From the NCBI GenBank assembly GCA_036001325.1, contig DASYUK010000032.1:1-9352 (forward strand): DNA of 9,352 bases, in the 5' to 3' direction. The notes below the pieces were generated by a model. That model was not told the origin of the DNA and made no database searches. It saw only the letters and a list, made by a program, of their open reading frames with translations. Position numbers and translations under genes: made by a program. Positions within the stretch are counted from its first letter, which is position 1; each line of letters opens with the position of its first letter. This DNA comes from DASVHS01 sp036001325. GTDB lineage: Bacteria > Acidobacteriota > Thermoanaerobaculia > Gp7-AA8. Shown here piece after piece: positions 1 through 6,702 of the stretch.

Positions 1-213
1 CTTCTCCGTTACGTCAAGCCCGGAATGCGCGTGGAGGTCAAAGTCTTCAGCGTTCCGCCGCGCAATTTTGTCGACGAGATCGAGTACGTCATCCCGGTTC
101 AGGGCGCGGCGTCGGAATCGCGTGCCGCCGCGGTCGTCGTCTCCATTCCGAACCCTGACGGTTCGTTGCAGCCGAATACGGAAGCGCTCCTCACACTGCG
201 ATCACTCCGATGA
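1..213 (+). CDS. HlyD-type membrane-fusion (periplasmic adaptor) protein, C-terminal fragment
   Basis: The left edge cuts this gene; only the last 70 residues are visible, ending at TGA 211-213. The frame is open from base 1, and the ATG at base 25 is internal (the M of PGMRVEV), not the start. The visible part looks like the C-terminal beta-barrel region of HlyD/RND-type adaptors: a VKPGMRVEV segment, a stretch ending in VIPVQ, then VVVSIPNPDGSLQPNTEALL, which matches the usual pattern of a strand, 'P-N-P-dG-L-P' and a final strand. Such adaptors sit in the periplasm, anchored in the inner membrane, and link an inner-membrane transporter to a TolC-type channel. The next gene is TolC-like and overlaps it by 4 bases, which supports the assignment. 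The N-terminal helix, lipoyl domain and hairpin lie outside the window, so the exact subfamily cannot be given. Confidence 0.72.
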   Translation, partial: LLRYVKPGMRVEVKVFSVPPRNFVDEIEYVIPVQGAASESRAAAVVVSIPNPDGSLQPNTEALLTLRSLR

Positions 214-1454
214 AACTACTCGTGCTCGTCCCATTCGTGCTGCCGATCGTCGCCGGAAACCAGGAGATTGCGCCAACGCTCACGTTCGAAGACGCTGTGG
301 TGCTGGTGGGAAAGAACTCGCCGGCTGCTCCGCCGGTCCTTTCGGACATCGGCGGTCTCCGAAGCAGGCTTCCGAACGTCCGCGTGGAGACGACGGGAAA
401 TACCTCACGGACGCTCGATTTCTTCTCCGAGGGTCCGTTCGAGGTCCGTTATGCATCATCCGTCCTCGCGTTCGACTTTCCGTTGTGGGATGGCGGTGCG
501 GCGAATGCCCACATCGCCTCAGTCGAGGCCAAACTGCGCCGGATGGCTCAGCGCGATCGAATCGATGATGCGCGATTCGCGCAGCTCCTTGACGCGTTCA
601 GCGCGCTCTATCTGGCGCAGAAGGAGAGCGAAGTGATCGGTGCTCTCTCCGAGCTGCTTTCGGCCGAGGAGAGCCGGTCGGCGCGTCTGCTGGCTGCCGG
701 GGAGATGACCAATCTGGCGGCGACAGAGCGAAGCGAGATCGCGCTCGCATTTCGATCGCGCCTTCTGGAGATCCAGGCCCGTCGTATCGATGCGGCAGCG
801 AGGCTGCGTCTGCTGACCGGCGCCGAAGCGGAGCCGCAGCTCGTGCTCGACCTCTCGCAGCCGGTCCCTGCGATGATGACCAGCGAGAACGCCACCGACG
901 ATTCCGTGCGGGCCGCCACAGTGGCGTTGGAGACGAGCCGCGCCCGGCTGCGCGAGGTGACCATGTTCAGCGGATTCCGGGCTACGATCTCCGGCTTCGG
1001 CGGCTTCGGCGGCGCATCCTCGCGATTCCGCGACATCAGCTCCCAGGGCTCATTCGGCGTCTACGGTCTGCGGCTCAATCTCTCGTATCCGCTTCTTCGC
1101 GGTGGGGGCGGCATCGCGGTCGTCGAGGCCCGCGCCGACGTCGCACAGAGTGTAGCGATCCGCGATGCGGCCGTCGAAGCCGCTCGCCTGCGCGCGGCCG
1201 AGTACCGATTGCGGGAGGAAACTTCGCGCCGGCGGATCGCGCTCCTGCAGCAGAGTATCGAAGTGGCGAAGCAGCGCGAGGAATCGCTGCAGCGTCTGGT
1301 TAGTGCCGGGATTCGTTCGGAGAGCGATCTGGCCCAGGCGCGCGGCGAGCGTGTCCGCCGGCAAGCCGATCTGCTGGCGGCGCAGATCGAGCGCTGGAAG
1401 GCGGCGCGCCTTCTCGCCCGCATGACGACAGCGGAGAGTCAGAGTCAGCCGTGA
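210..1454 (+). CDS. TolC-family outer-membrane efflux/export protein
   Basis: A 414-residue protein, slightly short for the OEP/TolC family (commonly 400-490). It is expected to trimerise into an outer-membrane barrel with a periplasmic alpha-tunnel. Residues 1-16 (MK, then a hydrophobic run ending in IVAG) look like a Sec signal peptide; there is no lipobox cysteine. The two-fold internal repeat typical of TolC is visible. The first half has FPLWDGG at 90-96 followed by a long helix and AGEMTNLAATE near 163-173. The second half has LSYPLLRGGGG at 291-301 followed by a long helix and AGIRSESDLAQAR near 356-368. The long Ala/Arg/Glu-rich helices fit the tunnel. The ATG overlaps the stop of the upstream adaptor gene (ATGA) with no clear Shine-Dalgarno sequence, suggesting translational coupling. 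Placement between the adaptor and PelF/PelG-like genes points to polysaccharide export rather than drug efflux, but this is inferred from context only. Confidence 0.92.
   Translation: MKLLVLVPFVLPIVAGNQEIAPTLTFEDAVVLVGKNSPAAPPVLSDIGGLRSRLPNVRVETTGNTSRTLDFFSEGPFEVRYASSVLAFDFPLWDGGAANAHIASVEAKLRRMAQRDRIDDARFAQLLDAFSALYLAQKESEVIGALSELLSAEESRSARLLAAGEMTNLAATERSEIALAFRSRLLEIQARRIDAAARLRLLTGAEAEPQLVLDLSQPVPAMMTSENATDDSVRAATVALETSRARLREVTMFSGFRATISGFGGFGGASSRFRDISSQGSFGVYGLRLNLSYPLLRGGGGIAVVEARADVAQSVAIRDAAVEAARLRAAEYRLREETSRRRIALLQQSIEVAKQREESLQRLVSAGIRSESDLAQARGERVRRQADLLAAQIERWKAARLLARMTTAESQSQP
992..1009 (+). repeat. Tandem 9-base repeat inside the TolC-like gene
   Basis: Two exact head-to-tail copies of CGGCTTCGG, in phase with the codons, encode a glycine/phenylalanine-rich GFGGFGG stretch just before the second predicted beta-barrel strand region. 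It probably reflects local duplication and composition; no mobile or regulatory role is suggested. Confidence 0.4.
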
Positions 1455-2953
1455 GCGAGCCGAGTCGCCTCTCGGTCCTGCTGACCACCGAGGGAACGTA
1501 TCCACACAGCTCGGGAGGAGTGAGCACGTGGTGCGACGCGCTGATTCGGAACACGCCCGAGGTCTACTACACGCTCGTTCCGCTGATGATGAATCCGCAC
1601 ATCGAACTGAAGTACGACCCGCCGCACAACGCGCGGCGCGTGATCAACGTCCCCCTGTGGGGCATCGAGGAGCCGGCCGAGTTTCTCACGGACATCACCT
1701 TCGCCGGTCTCCATATTCGAAAGCGCGACACGACCGATTCGATCATCGAGCGTGAATTCGTGCCTCTTTTCCGCGATCTGCTCGACGTGATCAATCACGC
1801 CGGCGAGGACGCCGCCGCATTCGGGCGCGTCCTCGTAGCCATGGAGAATTACTTCCAGGGGCACGACTACAACAAGACCATGAAGTCGAGAGCGGTCTGG
1901 TTCGCGTTCCGCGAGAGTATGGAGGAGCACAGCCACCACATCACGAGCGCGAATCGTTTTCCCGGAGCCGCCTATCAGCTTCCGTCGCTGTTCGATCTGA
2001 CGGAGAGCCTCCGCTGGCTCTATCGTTTCCTGATGATCGTCAATGTCCGCGTGCCGCGCACGACGCTGACTCATTCAACGGCGGCGGCGTTCTGCGGGAT
2101 CCCGTGCATCACCGCGAAAATCCGGAACGGCACACCGATGATTCTGACCGAGCACGGTGTGTACGTCCGTGAGCAGAACCTGTTCCTCTCGCGCTTTCAC
2201 CGCCTCTTCTTCGCCAAGCAGTTTCTGTTGAATCTGATCACCGCGATCACGCGCGCGAATTACCACTACGCCGACATCATCTCTCCCGTCTGTCACTTCA
2301 ACACGCGGTGGGAAGTGGCGCAGGGCGCCGCGCGCGACAAGATCCGCGTCATCTACAACGGCGTCGACGCCGATCGTTTCATTCCCGCGCCGCGCGAGCC
2401 GAACGGGCAGAGAGTCATCGCCACGGCACGCATCGATCCGCTCAAAGACATCGAGACCTTTCTGCGCATGGCTGCGCTTGTCCGCCAGACCAATCCGCGG
2501 GCGCGCTTCGCGATCTACGGCGCGATCGCCGATCGCAAATACTTCGACAAATGTCTGAGCCTTCGACACGAGCTGGGCCTCGATGATGTCGTGGAGATGG
2601 GTGTGGAGTCTCAGAACATCATCAGCACCTATCATTCGGCGGACGTCATCGTCCTCACCAGCGTCTCCGAGGCGTTCCCTTACTCGGTGCTCGAGGCGAT
2701 GTCGTGCGCTAAGGCCATCGTCGCCACCGACGTCGGCGGCGTTCGTGAAGCTCTCGAGTCGAACGGCGTACTGGTTCCGCCGACCGATGCCGAGGGGCTG
2801 GCGCGCGAAGTGCGCCGGCTGCTCGATGATCCCGCGCTGAGAGCGACTCTCGGCGCGCGCGCGCGAGCGGCCATCGTGGAAAAGTTCCGCGTCGATCACA
2901 CCATCGCGAAATATCTCGATCTCTACAGCGACCTCGCGGAGCGCGCGGCGTGA
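1451..2953 (+). CDS. pelF: PelF-like GT4 family glycosyltransferase (exopolysaccharide polymerase)
   Basis: A 500-residue cytoplasmic GT-B glycosyltransferase, about the length of PelF (about 500), the enzyme thought to polymerise the Pel polysaccharide from nucleotide sugars. The family-specific N-terminus is clear: EGTYPHSSGGVSTW at 14-27. LTEHGVYVRE follows at 232-241. The C-terminal GT4 nucleotide-sugar domain shows YNGVD at 302-306, ARIDPLKDIETF at 326-337 (R327 and K332 are the usual phosphate-contacting residues), and the E-x7-E motif with E407 and E415 in SEAFPYSVLEAM, followed by DVGGVREAL. No membrane helices or signal peptide are seen. The start is GTG at 1451, overlapping the TolC stop by 4 bases; a weak GGAG lies 14 bases upstream. 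Its downstream neighbour is PelG-like, the conserved pelF-pelG order. The donor and product sugars cannot be read from sequence, so the polymer need not be Pel itself. Confidence 0.94.
   Translation: MSEPSRLSVLLTTEGTYPHSSGGVSTWCDALIRNTPEVYYTLVPLMMNPHIELKYDPPHNARRVINVPLWGIEEPAEFLTDITFAGLHIRKRDTTDSIIEREFVPLFRDLLDVINHAGEDAAAFGRVLVAMENYFQGHDYNKTMKSRAVWFAFRESMEEHSHHITSANRFPGAAYQLPSLFDLTESLRWLYRFLMIVNVRVPRTTLTHSTAAAFCGIPCITAKIRNGTPMILTEHGVYVREQNLFLSRFHRLFFAKQFLLNLITAITRANYHYADIISPVCHFNTRWEVAQGAARDKIRVIYNGVDADRFIPAPREPNGQRVIATARIDPLKDIETFLRMAALVRQTNPRARFAIYGAIADRKYFDKCLSLRHELGLDDVVEMGVESQNIISTYHSADVIVLTSVSEAFPYSVLEAMSCAKAIVATDVGGVREALESNGVLVPPTDAEGLAREVRRLLDDPALRATLGARARAAIVEKFRVDHTIAKYLDLYSDLAERAA
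2938..2941 (+). promoter_or_regulatory. Shine-Dalgarno for the pelG-like gene
   Basis: GGAG sits 8 bases upstream of the GTG start at 2950, inside the last codons of the pelF-like gene. The spacing is ideal and supports the GTG start, which also overlaps the upstream stop codon as GTGA. No ATG is available nearby in frame, so this site fixes the start. Confidence 0.6.
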
Positions 2954-4548
2954 CGGTACTCCCAGTCACACACAACGCGGCCATTCAGCAGATCGGCCAG
3001 ACGGTGATCCATCGAGTCGGCATTCCGAAAGATCGATGGGAGATCACTGCGCAGCTCGAAGTTCTCGGCTATCGCGACATCGATGCGCGCGAGCGCCTCG
3101 GTTGCCGCGACCTGTTCGAGGCTGCCGACCATATCCTCGCGCTCTTTCACGCGGGCGAGCTCGGGTTCGTGCCCGAAGGCGAAGACCCGGTGCGCCGCAT
3201 CAATCCGGTGCTGCTCTTTCTCCGTCATTACCTCGCCGGTCTGATGTTCTCGCTCCCCATGGTCCTGCAGGGAGTCACGATGCTTCTCTGGGGATACGGC
3301 TTGTGGGGAGCCATCGACCTCGATGTCCGAACCGGCAGCGCCATTGCCCTCGGATTTATCGCCAGCTACATCGTCACGAGCGGTTTCGCCTGGGCGGTCG
3401 TCAGCCGAGGTCTCTTTTACTTCTATCAGAAGGAAGGTGGACTGGCGCGCTGGAGCGCTCTGCGAATGTGGTGGATCTCCGTGCGCGCAGCGGTTGTGCT
3501 GGCCGGACCGGCGCTGCTGTTCAACCTGATCTACCGCGTCCTGCCGATGGACCTTTTCTTCATCGCGCTCGCGTATTACCTCATGCTGGCGCTCTTCTGG
3601 TTGAACTGGTCGCTGGTCTATCTCGTCGGCAAAACGCATTGGATGCTCGCCGTATTGAGTGTGTCGATCGCGGCGGTCATCGCTGCCGCGCGCATTCTCG
3701 GATGGCCGGTTGTTGCGTCAAACATGATCGGTCTGCTGCTCGCGGACACGCTGACGTTCGGAGTCGGTCTGCTTGGTCTGAACAAGTGGGCGAGAAACGG
3801 ATCGGGAAAGCCGGAGGTCAACCCTCCGCGATTCACTGTGCTCGTTTACACGACCGCGCAGGTCTTTCTCTACGGCCTTCTCTACAGCGTCTTCATCTTC
3901 ACGGACCGCATCCTGGCGTGGACGGGCATGCGCGGGCGCGAGGATTTTCCGCCCTATCCGTTCTGGCTCAATGCGCGTTACGAGCTCGGAATGGACCTCG
4001 CGCTGATCGTCGTGGTTCTTCTGGCCGGAGTCGTCGAGTATTCGACGCATCAGTTTTCAGCGAGACTCGTTCCGAGCCAGAAGCGAGCAAAGAGCGCAGC
4101 GCTTCAGCCCTTCCTCGACGAATTTCGCAGGTTCTATCGCAGACATACCGCGGTGCTCTGCATATGCGCGGTGGTCGCGCTGGTTTCTGCGGCCGCGGCA
4201 ATCCGTGCCCTCGGACACTTCCCCGACCCGCGGCTGCAGGAGAGTTTGGCGTCGTCGACCACGGTGCGAGTGTTCTGGGTGGCGGCGATCTCCTACGCGA
4301 TCTTCCTGTTTGCTCTACAGCGTGTGCTGATGTTGATGACGTTGTCGCGTGCGGACCTGGCCGTTCACGCGATCGCCACCGCGGTCCTCACAAACATCGT
4401 CGTCGGTTTCATCATCAGCCGCTCGATTCATTACTCGGGATCGGTCTTCGGCCTTCTCGCAGGATCGATCGCTCTGGCCGTGCTCGCTCATCGGAACCTC
4501 CGTCGAGTCTTGGGCGAGCTCGATTACTACTACTACGCGGCGTACTGA
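2950..4548 (+). CDS. pelG: PelG-like polysaccharide transporter with N-terminal extension
   Basis: A 532-residue inner-membrane protein that probably moves the PelF product across the membrane (PelG is a Wzx/MOP-like carrier of about 455 residues with 12 helices). About 12 hydrophobic segments can be placed, near 96-118, 129-150, 176-195, 201-222, 230-250, 256-276, 297-317, 347-364, 400-420, 440-462, 474-492 and 497-514. Features that recall PelG are FTDRILAWTG at 317-326, NARYELGMDLAL at 341-352 and the C-terminal LDYYYYAAY. Residues 1-90 are an extra soluble, charged, helix-rich region (for example IPKDRWEITAQLEVLGYRD at 25-43) not present in the Pseudomonas protein, which makes this one about 75 residues longer. 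GTG start, 4-base overlap with pelF. Transporter assignment rests on topology, motifs and the pelF neighbour; divergence from known PelG is considerable. Confidence 0.85.
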   Translation: MTVLPVTHNAAIQQIGQTVIHRVGIPKDRWEITAQLEVLGYRDIDARERLGCRDLFEAADHILALFHAGELGFVPEGEDPVRRINPVLLFLRHYLAGLMFSLPMVLQGVTMLLWGYGLWGAIDLDVRTGSAIALGFIASYIVTSGFAWAVVSRGLFYFYQKEGGLARWSALRMWWISVRAAVVLAGPALLFNLIYRVLPMDLFFIALAYYLMLALFWLNWSLVYLVGKTHWMLAVLSVSIAAVIAAARILGWPVVASNMIGLLLADTLTFGVGLLGLNKWARNGSGKPEVNPPRFTVLVYTTAQVFLYGLLYSVFIFTDRILAWTGMRGREDFPPYPFWLNARYELGMDLALIVVVLLAGVVEYSTHQFSARLVPSQKRAKSAALQPFLDEFRRFYRRHTAVLCICAVVALVSAAAAIRALGHFPDPRLQESLASSTTVRVFWVAAISYAIFLFALQRVLMLMTLSRADLAVHAIATAVLTNIVVGFIISRSIHYSGSVFGLLAGSIALAVLAHRNLRRVLGELDYYYYAAY

Positions 4549-4554
4549 GAACGC

Positions 4555-6702
4555 ATGTACTGGTTGATGTCCATCGACACCGTCATTCGCATCGCCTTCG
4601 CGATGACGTTTTTCTTCGTCATCGTTCCCGCGCTGGCGCTCTCACGCCGGGAGACGGCGACGGTTCTCGAACGGTTCTTCTGGAACTTCGGTGTCGGCAT
4701 CATTCTGATCACGCTCGTTGGGCAGATCTTCACCCTGGCCAATCTCTTTTCCATCGTGACGCTTCTTCTGACCGCTGGCGTCATCATTCTTCTCGGCCGG
4801 TCGGCTGATCGCGGTGTGCCGCCATGGACGCTGGTGAAGCAGTCGTCCGAAACGGCGTTCCTCGCTGTTCTCAACATATTCGACGGGCGGGTCAACGTGA
4901 GGCGTCGAATCCGGCGCCGGTATCGGCGTACGATCGCCGCTCTTCGACAAAAGACGGACTCACGCGCGGTACGACTGCAGTTGGCGGGGTGGATCGGTGT
5001 CGTTGGAGTCGCCGGCGGTTTGCGCCTCTACCGTCCATTCGCCAGCGCGAATCTCGGTTTCTCCGACACGTACGTCCACCTTTACCTTCTCAAACTTCTC
5101 GAGGAGGGACGTCAGGTCGATCCGCAGTGGGGACCTTACCCGCGAGGAATGCACTTTCTCCTGATGTCGATCCATCATCTGACGAATGTCGACCAGATTC
5201 TGCTGATGAATTTCTTCGGCGCATTCGTCGGCGTTTTGATGACGCTCGCTGTCGCCGACACCGCGCGCCGGCTCTCGAGAAGCGTGGTCGCCGGTCTCGT
5301 GGCCGGCTTTCTCTTCGCCACTCTGATCGGGGGAGCGAGCCAATACTTCGTGATGGGTGGGGCGTTCGCGACCAATGACGCCAGTCTGGCCACCTCGCTC
5401 GCCGGTCTGCCGTATGCTGAGGTTCCGCGAGCTGCCGGTGAATTCGACTTCGCTCTCACGGATTTTCAACGCCAGACGTCGACACTCTCGCAGGAGCTCG
5501 CGATCGTTCTGCTCTTTCCGGCAGCGATGTTCCTCATCAATTTCTTCCGAAGCCGTGAGCGATGGGATCTCATCGGATTCGCCGGCTGCACGGCGGCGAT
5601 CGCCGCGGTCCATTCCGGAGTTGTCTTCCCTCTGATCCTGATGTGTGCGGTCATCCTCCTGGTGTTGATGATCCACAGAAGTCTCACGCCAGGAACGCTC
5701 CGACGTGTGTTGCTGACCGGCACCGTGGCGGTTCTCATCGGATCGACGTGGATTCTTGGCTTCATCGTCTATCCATATGCCGGCGGAAAAAATCTCACCA
5801 GCCCGCAAAGCTCAGTCGGTGGCACGGTGCTCTACTACTTTCCGTTCGTCGGGAAGTTGATCAGGCCGGAAGGCGGCGCAGTCACGACGGACGATACCCG
5901 CGTCTTCGTCACGCTCACGCCATTCCTCATCGCTTGCATCGTGCTGGCGATCGCTCTCGCTGTCGTTTCATTCAGGAATCGCGACAACCATCGCGTGAAT
6001 CTGCTCTGGATCTCGCTGCTGTTCGTCATGTTCCTGATCGGACATTTCGCGTCGATGCTTCGTCTTCCGCAGATCGTCGAGCAGCGGCGAAACTCTCAGT
6101 GGCTGATCATGTCGATGACCATTCTGATCGGCGTGGCGATCGTCGAGATCGGCTCGTTTGTTCGCTTCATCCCGACGCGGAGAGCCGTGCCCGCGGCAGC
6201 CTCGGTGCTCTCACTCCTGCTGATCCTCTGGACGATTCGCGTGCCGCGATTGACCGACCCGTTGATCCACGACCGCATCGTCAACTACTCCGGCTGGGGC
6301 GGAAGCGCCCTCGCCGTTCTGAACATCGAACGGCGATTCGATCCCTATACTTGGACACTCGTCAGCTACGGTCAGGAGTTTCCGATGGTGCTGCGGCGCG
6401 GTTTCCATCTTCCCGCCGCCGACTTCCTCGACCGCTACGATCCGACGCTGCCGGTGATTCCGATCCCGACTCCGCAGATCTTCGTAATCGTGGAGAAAAC
6501 GCCGCATCCATTTCAGATCAACACATGGAGCGAGAAATTCAGCCGCGCCGAGCTCGAACAGCGGCTGCAGACGTGGATTCATCTCTATCAGGCCACGCAC
6601 CGGAACCTGCGCGTCTTCCTCGAGGACAAGAACGTGCGCGTCTATCAGATCGAACGGACACCGGAAGAGGTCGAGCGCGCGTCGAGAGAAGCGAGGCAAT
6701 GA
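4555..6702 (+). CDS. Large GT-C-like membrane glycosyltransferase (putative)
   Basis: A 715-residue polytopic membrane protein with about 12-13 hydrophobic segments (near 8-30, 41-63, 66-82, 142-156, 216-234, 243-262, 315-331, 337-372 as two, 387-406, 452-473, 483-500, 514-534, 546-562). Nothing was recognised at named-family level. GT-C features are visible: an acidic motif after the first core helix, SDTYVHL at 170-176 (D171 as candidate catalytic base, H175), followed by GPYPRGMHFLL at 193-203, resembling the first extracytoplasmic loop of lipid-phosphosugar-dependent enzymes. Residues 563-715 are soluble and probably periplasmic. An Arg-rich tract (113-125) separates an N-terminal membrane part from the GT-C core. 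The protein would transfer a sugar from a polyprenyl-phosphate donor outside the cytoplasmic membrane. ATG start 6 bases after the pelG-like stop; no clear Shine-Dalgarno. The following GT2 gene may make its donor. An alternative is a non-catalytic membrane partner of the exporter. Confidence 0.78.
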   Translation: MYWLMSIDTVIRIAFAMTFFFVIVPALALSRRETATVLERFFWNFGVGIILITLVGQIFTLANLFSIVTLLLTAGVIILLGRSADRGVPPWTLVKQSSETAFLAVLNIFDGRVNVRRRIRRRYRRTIAALRQKTDSRAVRLQLAGWIGVVGVAGGLRLYRPFASANLGFSDTYVHLYLLKLLEEGRQVDPQWGPYPRGMHFLLMSIHHLTNVDQILLMNFFGAFVGVLMTLAVADTARRLSRSVVAGLVAGFLFATLIGGASQYFVMGGAFATNDASLATSLAGLPYAEVPRAAGEFDFALTDFQRQTSTLSQELAIVLLFPAAMFLINFFRSRERWDLIGFAGCTAAIAAVHSGVVFPLILMCAVILLVLMIHRSLTPGTLRRVLLTGTVAVLIGSTWILGFIVYPYAGGKNLTSPQSSVGGTVLYYFPFVGKLIRPEGGAVTTDDTRVFVTLTPFLIACIVLAIALAVVSFRNRDNHRVNLLWISLLFVMFLIGHFASMLRLPQIVEQRRNSQWLIMSMTILIGVAIVEIGSFVRFIPTRRAVPAAASVLSLLLILWTIRVPRLTDPLIHDRIVNYSGWGGSALAVLNIERRFDPYTWTLVSYGQEFPMVLRRGFHLPAADFLDRYDPTLPVIPIPTPQIFVIVEKTPHPFQINTWSEKFSRAELEQRLQTWIHLYQATHRNLRVFLEDKNVRVYQIERTPEEVERASREARQ

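Noticed and set aside
2075..2899. A 274-codon open frame on the minus strand inside the pelF-like gene
   Set aside because: It lies antisense to the strongly supported GT4 motifs, and its translation is a charged, low-complexity product typical of antisense shadow frames.
3036..4808. A 590-codon open frame on the plus strand overlapping the PelG-like gene
   Set aside because: It is a high-GC frame shadow: its protein is Arg/His/Ser-rich, without hydrophobic pattern, and it crosses the start of the next gene. The PelG-like frame has coherent helices and end motifs.
4960..5808. A 282-codon open frame on the minus strand inside the GT-C-like gene
   Set aside because: Its product is dominated by Glu/Arg/Gln/His with no domain signal, while the plus-strand frame carries the membrane segments.
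5562..6698. A long upstream extension of the GT2 open frame on the plus strand
   Set aside because: The translated stretch is Arg/Ser/Asp-rich with no fold signal and lies inside the GT-C-like gene, whose own frame has clear membrane segments. The GT2 begins at ATG 6699 with a proper family N-terminus.
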